A stretch of DNA of 64,000 nt from Polyodon spathula (Eukaryota > Chordata > Actinopteri > Acipenseriformes > Polyodontidae): assembly GCF_017654505.1 (NCBI RefSeq), contig NC_054549.1:24616647-24680646 (forward strand), given 5' to 3'. This document shows, one piece after another, positions 14,018 to 25,215 of the stretch (its first letter is position 1; the number at the start of each line of letters is the position of its first letter). A program made the position numbers and the translations under genes. The notes under the pieces were generated by a model. It was given only the letters and a program-made list of their open reading frames with translations. It made no database searches and was not told the origin of the DNA.

Positions 14018-14113
14018 TGTTGTGACTCTGCATATAATGCACAGTTCACAGCATACCTCTGTAAAGCACTTTGTGATGGTTGTCCACTATAAAATAAATA
14101 TATTATTATTATA

Positions 14114-14165
<52 letters not shown>
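14018..14165 (+). mobile_element. 5'-truncated SINE tail with (ATT)n
   Basis: GTAAAGCACTTTGTGATGG (about 14061) and CCACTATAAAATAAAT followed by an ATT tract match the 3' half of the V-SINE-like copies at 20350 and 54773. The tRNA-related head is missing. It sits inside the gypsy relic between protease and RT. Confidence 0.7.
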
Positions 14166-14167
<2 letters not shown>

Positions 14168-15043
14168 CTGACAGAGGTCATTGTCACTGCATGCATTGAT
14201 CCACCATTGAGATGTAATAATGTGCCAAATACATACTGTAATATGTTAGAACCACACCTCATGTTAGATTGTGGACTTGCTGTTGCCCATAAGTATCTCA
14301 TCTGTAGAAAACAGAGTCACTGTGGTTCACTTGCTCAACCCTACTTACCAAGATGCGGACATTCCACGCCATATCAAAGTGGGACAGTTTTATGCCATTC
14401 GCAATGTGCTTTCCGATACCTAGACTTGTAGATTAATCAGCTGTTAATGTGCCTCTAGTCACTAAGATCTCCAGTGATGTCTTACCTGCTGTCACCCACC
14501 CTGATGAATTGCTCAGCCCTGCAGAAGTCTCAAGTACAGAAACTGCTACGAGAACACAAGAAGTTTTACGCTCTGGACCAAGATATGTAGGGCAGACTGA
14601 ACTTGTTAAGTACCAAATACGCACGTATGATGTTCCACCTATACAGCAGCACACATATCACACTTCACCGTAATTAACCGGCAGGTTCAACAGCCCTAAC
14701 TGAACCCAGTCAAAGTCTGTGGGCAACACCAGTTCTACTAGTTAAGAAAAAAGATGGATCTCATCGTTTTTGCATCGCTTACAAAAAGTTAAATTATTTT
14801 ACAATCAGAGATGCTCATCCACTACCTAGAGTAGACGACAGCCTTGACGCTCTTGCTGGGTCCACCCTATTCAGTACACTAGATAAGTCAAGTGGTTACT
14901 GGCAGATCCGGTGGAAAAGGAGGACAGAGAGAAGACTGCCTTCACAACTGGGCTTGACTAATGCTCCCCCAACTTTTCAACTTTTACTAGAGGTTGTTCT
15001 ACATGGCCTCCATTGGAGCAAAACATTAGTGTATCTGGATGAC

Positions 15044-15820
15044 TGTGAGAGGGGAGTGATCTAGACTGGCCATTGGGCGCATGCATGAGTGTGAGGAGTT
15101 CAGATACCCTGTGTGTTCCCACGCTGTCAGGCAATGCTTGGTTGACAGGAATCAGCTGTGAGGAATTTGGCTAATGTTCTGTCATTGGCTGGGGGGTAGG
15201 ACTATTTGGGGTGTATGACTGAATAAAAAGGCACTGTTTTGTATCTTCTCTGGCTGATGCAGGTAGTACGGGGGAGTGTGACTTCACAGTGCAATTCTGT
15301 CCTAAAAAGGGGAAAACGAGAAACTCTGGAGCAGCGAGTCGGAGAGACAGCACGACAGCTCCAGTGTGAGATCCAGGACCAATGGTGCAAGCAAGCCACA
15401 CACTAATGATTCTTTCAGTTCAACTATTTTAGATAGTTAGCATAGCAGGACTGAGCCATCCCACAGTACACAGGAGAGGGTATAGAGCAGTGCCTAATTC
15501 TCTGGGTTTCCACCGCTAGAGGGAGAAACGAGCCGCGGTTGAAAATAAAAACCTGCAACCTTTATTTAGTAGTTTTTCCTTAAAGTCTTTTTTTTCCTTT
15601 TTCCTTTCGCCTTCTCCTTATTCGTTTTTGTTTTCACACCTGTGTGTGTGTGTGTGTGTTGTCTGGAAATGGGGCACAATACCATTGCTGATAAGAGTGC
15701 CTGAAACTATCATAGAAGCCCCTGCCAGCGGAGCACAGATTAATAAATCTGGACGCCGGTGCCGACGTTTCATCATTAACCCTTTGTGTCTGCCTTGTGT
15801 TTTCCCACATCCCTTTCACA
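15044..15820 (+). mobile_element. Solo LTR (777 bp) inserted at the gypsy RT active-site codons
   Basis: The element starts TGTGAGAGGGG and ends CCCTTTCACA, giving TG...CA termini with a perfect TGTGA/TCACA inverted end. It is flanked by a 5-bp direct repeat ATGAC (15039-15043 and 15821-15825), the hallmark of LTR-element integration. Inside are a TATA-like GAATAAAAAGG (about 15219) and an AATAAA motif (about 15545) on the + strand, plus a short TG tract at 15642-15659. There is no internal coding region or second LTR, so it is a solo LTR left by LTR-LTR recombination. The parent family was not identified. Confidence 0.88.
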
Positions 15821-16370
15821 ATGACATAATTGTCTTCGATAACACCTTTGATCATCACCTTAACAGTTTAAGAGATGTGTTACAGCAGCATCCAGTTAAA
15901 TGTCAACTTTTCCAGCAGTCTGTAGTCTTCTTAGGACACATGGTTTCTATAAAAGGAATTCAGCCAGACCCCAAGAGCGTTAATAAAGTTCGGAGATGGC
16001 CAAGTCAAATGACAATAACTGAAGTTTGTGTATTTATTGAACTCTGTTCATATTATAGAAAGGTTTTTCAAGGCCGCTCCACTACACAATCTGATGAGAA
16101 AGCATGTTCCCTTTACTTGGACTAGAGAATGTGAGGATGCATTCCTATTTTTTCAGCATGTGCTGTCGCAGCCACCCACACTGTCTAATTCAGACATTGA
16201 GAAACCATTCATCCTATATACAGACTCTTCTGACAATGCAATTGGATCTGTTCTTGCACAAACTCAAGATGGACTTGAAAAAGTCTTGGCCTGTGCCACC
16301 ATGTGTTGACACTTACATAATCCAGATGGTCCTGCTTTCGATTGTGAATTTCACTTCAGCCAGCAACATC

Positions 16371-17226
<856 letters not shown>

Positions 17227-17230
17227 TTAA

Positions 17231-17858
17231 AAAACTTTGCGGTCCATTTATTCAGCGCTTGTCAGGAGTGTCAGGTCCAATTTATTTTCACATGCGCTGT
17301 TCATTTTACATGTGCTGTTTAAAATTTTTTTTTTCAGAGTAAAACATGTTTAAAAGGCACTGAATCGCAAAGGTACACTCAGTACTGCATCTCAAGCCAA
17401 GCCCTACCCTTGTTCGCTGTGTTTTTCACATACCTCTTTATAGACATGCATAGTGATAAATCCTCTCCTGATCACTCATTTTAGCACCAAACTCCTCAAT
17501 AATGCAATCCAAGTCATTATTTTATTACTATAACATCTCAAAAAGCTCTGCAAATGTCTGTGATATTATTTTAGCGCTGGATGCAGAAGCAGCTATCTCC
17601 TTTGCTTATGTCCGTGTTATCCAAGTGGTGCATGGGGCTATCAGATACCCTTATTTATTTATTTATTTATTTTTTGGCTTCATTCAGCTCCTATCAGTCT
17701 CATTCGGCCATTGAAAGGTTTTCTCGGCTTTTTCCAGAGAAAAAACGACTAGAGACCTTTGCTTTACGTCTTTTTGATGATGTCAGACCGGTTTCGACAT
17801 GGGACTGGAAAGGGAAAATTGTAATGTCGGACCTGGTTCGACATAGGACCGCAAAGGG
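17231..17858. mobile_element. piggyBac-like MITE, copy 1
   Basis: It is flanked by TTAA at 17227-17230 and 17859-17862. The left end reads CTTTGCGGTCC and the right end GGACCGCAAAGGG, forming an imperfect terminal inverted repeat, with subterminal GTCGGACCTGGTTCGACAT motifs near the right end. It aligns over its length with 48459-49024, which has the same TTAA flanks. There is no transposase frame, so it is a non-autonomous element. The class is inferred from TTAA plus the CCCTTTGC ends. Confidence 0.82.
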
Positions 17859-17862
17859 TTAA

Positions 17863-18887
17863 GGTTTTATGAATAGGGGCCACTGAAACCCATTCACAGT
17901 GTAAATGCTGCCAATTGTCAGTGATAAGGGCATCTCTGCAGACTGGGAGCATGTACGGCTCTGTGTTGAGTGACTGTGTGGTTGAGTGATGCTGCAAGTC
18001 TGCAGTGATAGTCTAGTGTTACATGATCTGATTGCTTGGGATCTGGTTACAGAGAAATCTAATCACATAAAGCCATGTAAATGTACTGAGTGATAAACCT
18101 GTTTAATTTCCAAAGAACCACATTAGATTCATAATATGCAATCTTATTAGTCTTAGGTGAACTCAGGGTTCACATGCCAGAGGTCAGATGTTACACATTA
18201 ATAACTGGGGACAATCTGATGCAGACGATGCTACAAACAGAACATTTATAGAAATTAATTTCTTATCCCCCTGTTGTTTAACCTAGGGACAGCTAAAATA
18301 AAGGTCAAAAAAGCAATTAATTAAAAACATGGAAGGTGTTCTTCTTTAATCATACTAAATTGTATTAAAAGGTTTGTTAAATATAACCAGCTTAGCTTAT
18401 CAGTGCAAAGCACAAAACATGAAAGACTTCACTTGCAGACCAATTGAATGGGTTACAGCTAGGGGATAAAACAGTTGATTCTTAATGCCAAAATGCAGCT
18501 GCAAGACAAATTAATTTTCAGTTTCTAGATGAAGATATGCATGTTAACATGGGTACCTCTAATATTGAATGATTGCACAAAATAATATCTACATTGCAGC
18601 TTATTGACACTTTTGTGCAGAAAATTAGGGGCTGAAATGATTTAAAGATGCATTGCATTTTAAATCTGGCTCTTCCCATCCCACATGAAGAGGAGTGGAG
18701 GACCCTTCATCTTCATTTTGTATCATTGCCAAAGATGTGGTCTGTTGTTCATGGGCATGAACTCTCAAGATTGGTGGATCTAGTTTGCCATCGTGCCAAC
18801 TGAAGTTGTTTTGCATAAATATTCAAATGCACACCTATGACTGAGCAGCAAAAACACCAATAATTATATAATGTGGTCATGTTTTTT

Positions 18888-18888
<1 letters not shown>
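17863..18888. other. Non-coding stretch, nothing recognised
   Basis: No supported gene or repeat was found here. Confidence 0.5.
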
Positions 18889-18930
<42 letters not shown>

Positions 18931-18943
18931 GTAGTAGTAGTAG
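18889..18943. repeat. (ATT)n then (GTA)n microsatellite
   Basis: An ATT tract passes directly into four GTA units. Open frames here are low-complexity artefacts. Confidence 0.95.
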
Positions 18944-18949
18944 CTCATC

Positions 18950-19560
18950 TGCCAGTGCTTTGGCCGCATGTTCTGGCCTCTGCGTTTGGCGCAGGACTGT
19001 TGCTCGTCCTGCCTGGGCAGCTTTACCCTGCACTGGTCACATTGGTGGAACCCAACAGAGGACCCAGTCGACTGTACCGACATGGCTTCACAGACGAAGC
19101 TGCTGCGCACGGTGCCGATAGTAGTGCGGTCGGTGCCAGGCTGTAGACTCTTTAAAGCGATTCAATGGTGCTGAATCAGTTGTTGCTGGGATCAGTGTCG
19201 AGGAGAGAGCCGTTGGTGCCGAGTGGTCGGTGCCGGTATCAGTGTCAAGGAGAGCGCTGTCGGTGCCAAGTCAATCGGTGCCAAGGTCGGTGCCAGGCTG
19301 TAGACGGCTCCGAAGATGGTCAACCGGTGCCGAGTTAATCGGTGCTGGGATCGGCGTCGAGGAGAGCTCTGTCAGTGCCGAACAGTCGGTGCCGAATGGA
19401 CCTGTTCCAAGGTCGGTACCGATGGTAAGCACGGTCGGTGCTGGGCTGTAGGTGACGCTGAAGATGTTTACACTGGTGCCAAGTCAATCAGGGCCAGGTA
19501 GGCACTATTTTTCTCAACCTCAAAAGTCGGCGGGAAAACCGCAGTCGATGCCGGGGTATG
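18950..19560. repeat. Irregular GGTGCC-rich degenerate repeat region
   Basis: The hexamer GGTGCC or a close variant recurs at uneven spacing, often as TCGGTGCCRAG, and the phrase TCGGTGCCAGGCTGTAGAC recurs around 19130 and 19285 with a variant (GTCGGTGCTGGGCTGTAG) around 19434. GAGGAGAG blocks recur between them. GC content is clearly above the surroundings. It resembles the leader of a retroelement more than a satellite, since the unit length is not constant. Confidence 0.6.
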
Positions 19561-20170
19561 CAGCCGATTCAGCTGGTGTGGTCGCCACGGGCAAGTGCAG
19601 CCACACTAAGTGAGCCCGAGGCTTGAGAGGAGTGCTAGGCCCGAGCTGTTTTTTTTTTTTTCTGGTCGTTGTGCCCGATTAAATCGCCGTAGAGGGCGAC
19701 GCCACAAGCCCACAGAGTCTTCTTACAGGACCACAACAGCTCCCCACACGGTATATCAAACTACACGAGGCCTCGTGTAGTGAAAAAGAGTAATGGCCGC
19801 TCGCCAATCTCGCAAGAGGGGTCAAAACCAGTTCTAGTCAATAAATTGACATAAGAATCAGACGAGAGCACTCTTAATGCTCAAGAGCGCGATTCTACCG
19901 TGGATGAAATAAATTAGGAGGTCGAAACCAACAAATCAGCCAAATGTCGTACAAGAAAGCACAAAGCAATCTGTGACCTGTCTCAGTGGAGTGAGAGAGA
20001 AAATGGCGATATGTTACTGTGAGGACGTCCCTCTTCAATAGGAGGTGGGAGGGACTTTCCTCTCACAGCAGGGCCCTTATAGGGCACCTTTTTATATATG
20101 CTCAGTGATTGATGGTCAGAGAGGGCTCTTTCCGATTCGGTAATGGTTGTCATTCAATTGAAAGGGAACA
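19561..20170. other. GC-richer block downstream of the GGTGCC region, possible retroelement
   Basis: The sequence is unlike the AT-rich background and runs continuously from the GGTGCC region. It holds a T12 tract (about 19650), a short inverted repeat (ACTACACGAGG and CCTCGTGTAGT, about 19760-19780), and a palindromic TTCAATTGAA near 20154. No ORF survives. It may be the leader or 3' part of an old retroelement; the class is not determined. Confidence 0.35.
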
Positions 20171-20349
20171 CATTTGTGATGAAATTTGGTTGGGGCATTC
20201 TTTAGTACAGGTTATTTTATAGCAGCAGAATATGGAGGTATAAACAGGTTATCTGTCTGTCATTGGCACACATGTTTTTCTAAAGAAATTATTATCTGAT
20301 TGTGATGGAGAGTGTGAGGCAGAAGTAATTATATTAGCAATTACTAATA

Positions 20350-20562
20350 AAGTTACCCAGTTCAAATCCCAGCTCAGCCACTGACTCATTGTGCGAGCCT
20401 GAGCAAGTCACTTAACCTCATTGTGCTCCATCTTTCAGATGAGATGTTGTTGTAAGTGACTCTGCAGCTGATGCATAGTTCACACACCCTAGTCTCATTT
20501 CTTGTAAAGCACTTTGCTATGGTGGTCCACTATGAAAGGCACTATATAAAAATAGATTACTA
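20350..20562 (+). mobile_element. V-SINE-like tRNA-derived SINE, 5'-truncated
   Basis: A B box in CAGTTCAAATCCCAGCTCAG (about 20358), the conserved body with TGACTCATTGTG and GAGCAAGTCACTTAACCTC, and the tail AAAGCACTTTG...CTATATAAAAATA match the fuller copy at 54773-55065. The A-box portion is missing. Confidence 0.85.
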
Positions 20563-21235
20563 AATATTAACTAGCAGTAACTAATTTTGTTTAACAATAG
20601 AACTGTATATATATGGTGAGTAATTTTAGGATTATACTATTAAGAAAATGTTTTTAAAAAATAATTTCAGTGTACAATTAAAAGAAAATACAAATTCAAC
20701 ATCACCATGTTTAGCAGTTAACAAATTACTTGCTAGCAGAAAGCATTACTTTCCCTCATTCATGATGGAACTTTGGTTTTAATTAATTAGAAAATATAAT
20801 TTTTCCATTGTAAATATGGAATCTAGTTATATAAAGCTGATAAATGGATACCGATGTGTAATACATAAAAAAAACCCTCAACGTTAATACAAATCCCTAG
20901 ACCTTTGTTCCAAAGCATTATTCTTTAGAACGCAGTCAAACCAATAAAGTAAGGCTGACACTGACCTGAAGCTTTTACACAAGGCAGCTCCCTCTGAAGC
21001 TAATGGAACTCCTTTATCAATGTGAGTGCCACTTAGAGACAGTATTCATATGCTGAGCACAGGAGAAGTCGCCCTGGATTGTAGCAACCACCTTACCATG
21101 GTTTACCTCTAAAAATAAGTGATAAATAAGTATTTTACTGTACTTTATATTTATAATACATAAGGTACAGATGCAATATTATTTTACATGGTCTAATAAT
21201 TAACAAATAAACAGACATTGAACTCATTTACATAT
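20563..21235. other. Non-coding stretch, nothing recognised
   Basis: AT-rich DNA with no supported feature. Confidence 0.5.
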
Positions 21236-21710
21236 TGTAAACGATCCTCGCACTCACGGAGTTCGTTGCCCCTTTAAAATAGACCCAGGACACAGAAACG
21301 GAATTGCTTTAGCGCTGACGCGCACTTTTAATAAACATAAAACAAAACAGAAATAAACACCTAACCCCGTTTTGGAGCTCTCACTATACACCAGCCGATC
21401 CCTGACTCACACACAGGACGGCTAAGCCGTTTACCTGCCAAACACCAAAACACAAACGGGCTTCTCTCAACACTCTCTTCAATACTACTGGACACACACG
21501 TAGTCGGGCTCTTCACTCAGCAACCCCGATCAGTCTGGCTGCCTCTCTTAAATACCCTGCACCTGTCTCTAATTTATAATTACGACCAGGTGCAGAGGAT
21601 TAACTAAATCATTAAAACAATTACACAATTAAACCCCATAACACCCAAATGTGCATTCTCACAAGGTTTTTAGCAGGGAAGGATTTTAACCCCCTCCCTG
21701 GTACCTTACA
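21236..21710 (-). mobile_element. Solo-LTR-like repeat, minus orientation
   Basis: The ends TGTAA (21236) and TTACA (21706-21710) are inverted and in TG...CA form, flanked by ATAT on both sides (a possible 4-bp target duplication, though the sequence is simple). On the minus strand a TATA-like GGTATTTAAGAG (about 21550) lies upstream of ATTAAA within TTTATTAAAAGTG (about 21328). This last motif is shared with 6145-6633, suggesting related LTR families. Confidence 0.6.
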
Positions 21711-22797
21711 ATATTTACCCAGATCTCATAACACAGCTTGCCAGGGCTTGCTTGTGCCCTAAAATGAGACTTCCTACACACTAAAGGGTCCCCTTTAAAT
21801 TGTCACGTGGTGCACTTCAAGGCCGTCTGCTTTTGCCATCTGTCTTTCCTGCTCCAGCAATCAATATTAAACCCAAAATTGTCTAACTAACTTAAGTAAC
21901 TCTAAAACCCAAATACTAACTCAATCTAAAACCCAGTTAATTTTGTAAACTATAGTTTCTCGAAAAAAGTGTATGTTTCTCCAACACTAAGAATTCTCCA
22001 CTCAAAGCTCAAAGCCCGGTAAAGGCTGATTCAGACAACAATTCTAATAACGTTATTCTGCAGCAACATAAGCACTCAGAATGATTGCACACCATTAACA
22101 GTATAAAAAAAAAACATTTACAATTACACTGGAAACGACTTGCTCTTGGAATAAATAGTATTACTCAACACATTGTGGAAATGTCAAGGCTATTGATCCA
22201 GCACCTCTAGGAATACAGGTTGATTAGACAATGTCAGGTGACATGTGTATGCCCTTTGATCATGGTTTTATTGTTATTAGATACAAAGTAACCAAGTCCA
22301 TTGGTGCTACATCTTAAACATTTATATCTTTAAATTCCAGTGTTTTATTTTATTCCAATTTGCTAGACATTCTACCTGAATGTTCTGCGGTCATCTACCG
22401 CAATGTAGTGGCCACTAATGCAGTTTCTGATTGATGCATGAAAGTTCTGTAGTTTCTTAATATAATGGCCTGGGGCATTTTGCAAGGTAATAATGGCACT
22501 CCCGAGTCAATAAAGCCACTGGAGGTTATTACCAAGGAGAACCAAACTTGCCACCATGATTTGCAACATTTCTTGTCTGAAACTGAAAATATTTTATCCC
22601 AAAGGATTGGCTGCTAGGTACTACTGGAAAATGACCAGCCCCTACATAGAAAATGCGTAGTTAATTTACATTTATTTAGAATGCATAGGTTTTTTTTATG
22701 TATTCTGATTGGTCCAAATCATTATGTGTACTAAATATATGAATGCACACTGAATAATGCGTTTTTGACCCAGATGGCCTTCCAAAATGTTTAATCT
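21711..22797. other. Non-coding stretch, possible hAT-type MITE end at the right
   Basis: The right edge TAACAACCCTA (about 22800) reads on the minus strand as TAGGGTTGTTACTAGATTAA, a style seen at ends of small hAT-type elements. The rest is unassigned. Confidence 0.3.
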
Positions 22798-23087
22798 AGT
22801 AACAACCCTAATTAATATACAACAAATCCTATTCTTACCAATCATGGTCATTCTCGTAGACAAACACCACACACTAAAGAATTATTTAACCATTGTATAC
22901 CTTGCACCAAGTGACGTCACATTTCAGGATACCGGAATCTCAATTTATATATCAACGATGAGAAGGAACCTGCCGTGATCACTGCTGGGTCCCGTTATGT
23001 TTAGCTTCAGCACAGTACAGTTCAACAGTAAGTTTTCACTCATTTCTGGCACATGAAGAGACCAGAATAATTTGGCTGAAAAATACT
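22798..23087. repeat. Direct repeat, left copy
   Basis: It shares long near-identical blocks with 24222-24456, for example AGTAACAACCCTAATTAATA, CTTGCACCAAGTGACGTCAC and TTCAACAGTAAGTTTTCA. It contains about 55 bases (roughly 22945-23000) not present in the other copy. Both copies contain the palindrome TGACGTCA, a CRE-like site, which may be chance. Confidence 0.85.
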
Positions 23088-23089
23088 GG

Positions 23090-24030
23090 GGCAAGATTAA
23101 CATGGAAGAGGGGGTCTTGGTCTCAGTTCAGCTCCTCCTACATGGCAGAAAGCAACAAAGGAAGCTGGTAGTCAACGAGGTGCAGAAGCAGGAGGAGAGG
23201 ATGAGGTGCATAAAGGCCATTTCCCAGGCCAAGCAGGGAGAATGGATGAGATGGGGCACCTGAGATTGCCACCACTAACCTATGAACAGATATTGTCTTG
23301 TAGTCTGGATCAGCACGCCTTGCTCACCTGGTAGAGTTAACAGTGACATGGGAGGATGCTGTGGATGAGGCTTATGAGAGGAAGAAACTTCGGTAAGCTC
23401 AACTACCTGCTGAAGCAGAACAGAGAGGATGGAGAGTCCAGGTTTACCTAGTAGAGGAGGGTGATCGATGATTTGTGGCACACTCTACAACCCGGTTTCT
23501 CAGAGGCGTCGGATTCAGAATCCAAGAGTTGCATTGCACAGTGAAGAACTTATCTGAAGCAACAGAAAGGAGAAGCAACTGGCTGTGGTTGAGATGGAAA
23601 GATTCTGCCTGGGGGACAATGCTGATGTAAGGGTAAGTAAGCTGGGTTGAGTTGAGTGGGGGACGGAGGGGGGTGATGCCGGGATGTCAGAATCACTGTT
23701 GAGCCCACTTGAGGTGTCGTGGGCTAGTTGATAAAACACAGAGGATGGAAGATGCCCACTTGAAGACCCCTGAGATGTACTCTACTTAGCTCAAGCTATG
23801 CTGTTGTCATGCTGATGCACTGGGGAGACCGCACTGTGGTTGATCCCCGGAGCCAACATCGCAGCCGTTGTGTGTGCTGAAGCTCTCGGGAGGCAAAATA
23901 AGCTGATCCCTGGAGCCAGCATTACACTTCAGCCATCAACACCAGGCAGAAGGATATCTACATCATCAGATGGAAGCAAATGCAAATGGATGGAGATGCA
24001 GACAGTTCCCATTAGTTTACTGTAAAGCTA
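23090..24030 (+). pseudogene. Non-LTR retrotransposon (LINE) ORF C-terminal fragment
   Basis: Conceptual + strand pieces in several frames resemble the C-terminal part of fish non-LTR retrotransposon polyproteins: KLVVNEVQKQEERMRCIKAI (about 23160), ISQAKQGEWMRW (about 23218), TWEDAVDEAYERKKLR (about 23349), EQRGWRVQVY (about 23418) and IPGANIAAVVC (about 23844). Frames change several times and the polymerase core is absent. It lies between the two direct repeats at 22798 and 24222. The clade is uncertain; R2-like is my best guess from recollection of this block. Confidence 0.65.
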
Positions 24031-24221
24031 TGTCTTAGTTGGTGCTTATCTTGACAAGAGCCGAGTTAAAATCAGCATGAAGTTTTAACATCTACTCTTA
24101 TGTAACGGAAATCATGCACTATAGCCACTATATGATTGTTACCTTTATTAAAAATGTGCATGATTAATCCACTGATTAGTCAAACAATGCCAATAAATTA
24201 ACTGATCAAAGTGTGTAGTCG

Positions 24222-24456
24222 AGTAACAACCCTAATTAATATACAACAAACCTTATACATACCAATCACGGTCATTCTCGTAGACAAACACCACACGCTA
24301 AAGTATTATTTAACCATTGTATACCTTGCACCAAGTGACGTCACATTTCAGGATACCGGAATCTCAATTTAAGTTTCAGCACAGTACAATTCAACAGTAA
24401 GTTTTCATTCATTTCATATGCATGAAGACATGAGAAAAATGTGGCTGAAAAATATT
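24222..24456. repeat. Direct repeat, right copy
   Basis: Second copy of the 22798-23087 repeat, same orientation. It ends 30 bases before a (TA)n(CA)n tract and a Tc1 end. Confidence 0.85.
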
Positions 24457-24485
24457 CCAAGAGATTAATTCAGTGACAAAACACA

Positions 24486-24486
<1 letters not shown>

Positions 24487-24580
<94 letters not shown>
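24487..24580. repeat. (TA)n(CA)n microsatellite joined to a Tc1 end
   Basis: TA tract 24487-24530, then CA tract 24531-24580, running directly into the transposon end CTGAGTGTAC. A mirror-image arrangement is seen at 47646-47745. Confidence 0.97.
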
Positions 24581-24583
<3 letters not shown>

Positions 24584-25215
24584 AGTGTACAAAACATTAA
24601 GAACACCTACTATTTTCATGAAATACACTGACGAGTTGAATCCAGGTGAAAGCTATGATCCCTTATTGATGTAACGTGTTAAATCCACTTCAATCAGTGT
24701 AGATGAAGGGGAAACAGGTTAAAGAAAGATTTTTAAGCCTTGACACAATTGAGACATGGATTGTGTATGTGTGCCATTCAGAAGGTAAATGGACAAGACA
24801 AAAGATTTAAGTGCCTGAACGGGGTGTGGTAATAGGTGCCAGATTCACCAGTTTGAATGTGTCAAGAACTGCAATGCTGCTGGGTTTTTCATGTTCAGCA
24901 GTTTCCCGTGTGTATCAAGGATGGTCCACCACCCAAAGGACATTCAGCCAATGGCAGGCCAGTAGTCAAAAATGGCTCATTGATGAAAGAGGCCAAAGGA
25001 GGCTGACATGAATAGTGCAGAGCAACAGACGGGCTACAGTTAGTCCAGAACAACATTGGTGCCGAAAGACCCATAAAAGAATGCACAACTCGAATAGGGT
25101 ATTGCTGCCGACGACCTGACAGAGTTCCACTTCTTTCAGCAAAACACAAGAAACTGCGGTTGCAGTGGGCTAAGGAAAAAAAACACTGGACACTGGAGGA
25201 TTGGAAAAACATTGC
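24581..25215 (+). mobile_element. Tc1-like transposon, 5' half only
   Basis: The terminal CTGAGTGTACAAAACATTAA is followed by non-coding leader (CCAGGTGAAAGCTATGATCC) and the start of a Tc1 transposase with the helix-turn-helix region (VSRTAMLLGFSCSAVSRVYQ, about 24856-24915, then GWSTTQRTFSQ). It aligns closely with 46374-47640. It stops at about 25215, where the catalytic domain should begin, and continues into unrelated hAT sequence. Confidence 0.88.

Larger units (their letters stand above)
13340..16370 (+). pseudogene. Second Ty3/gypsy pol relic (protease, RT, RNase H), interrupted
   Basis: Degenerate gypsy pol is readable in pieces. Near 13600-13900 lies a protease-like stretch with LYVIKIIGDQEVHIFLDAG and LLDWDFF. 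At 14440-14670 is the linker preceding RT (VGQTELVKYQIRTYDVPPI). RT blocks at 14730-15043 include LLVKKKDGSHRFCIAYKKLN and SSGYWQI, and end at VYLDD. RT then resumes at 15821 (IIVFDNTFDHHL, FLGHMVSIKGIQPDP). RNase H follows at about 16100-16300 (FTWTRECEDAFLFFQHVLSQ, FILYTDSSDNAIGSVLAQ). RT lacks the usual segment before NAPPTFQ, apparently through a small deletion near 14950. The relic is split by a SINE tail (14018-14165) and by a solo LTR (15044-15820). Its protease, linker and RT blocks differ in sequence from the relic at 3031, so it is a different gypsy lineage. Confidence 0.85.
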
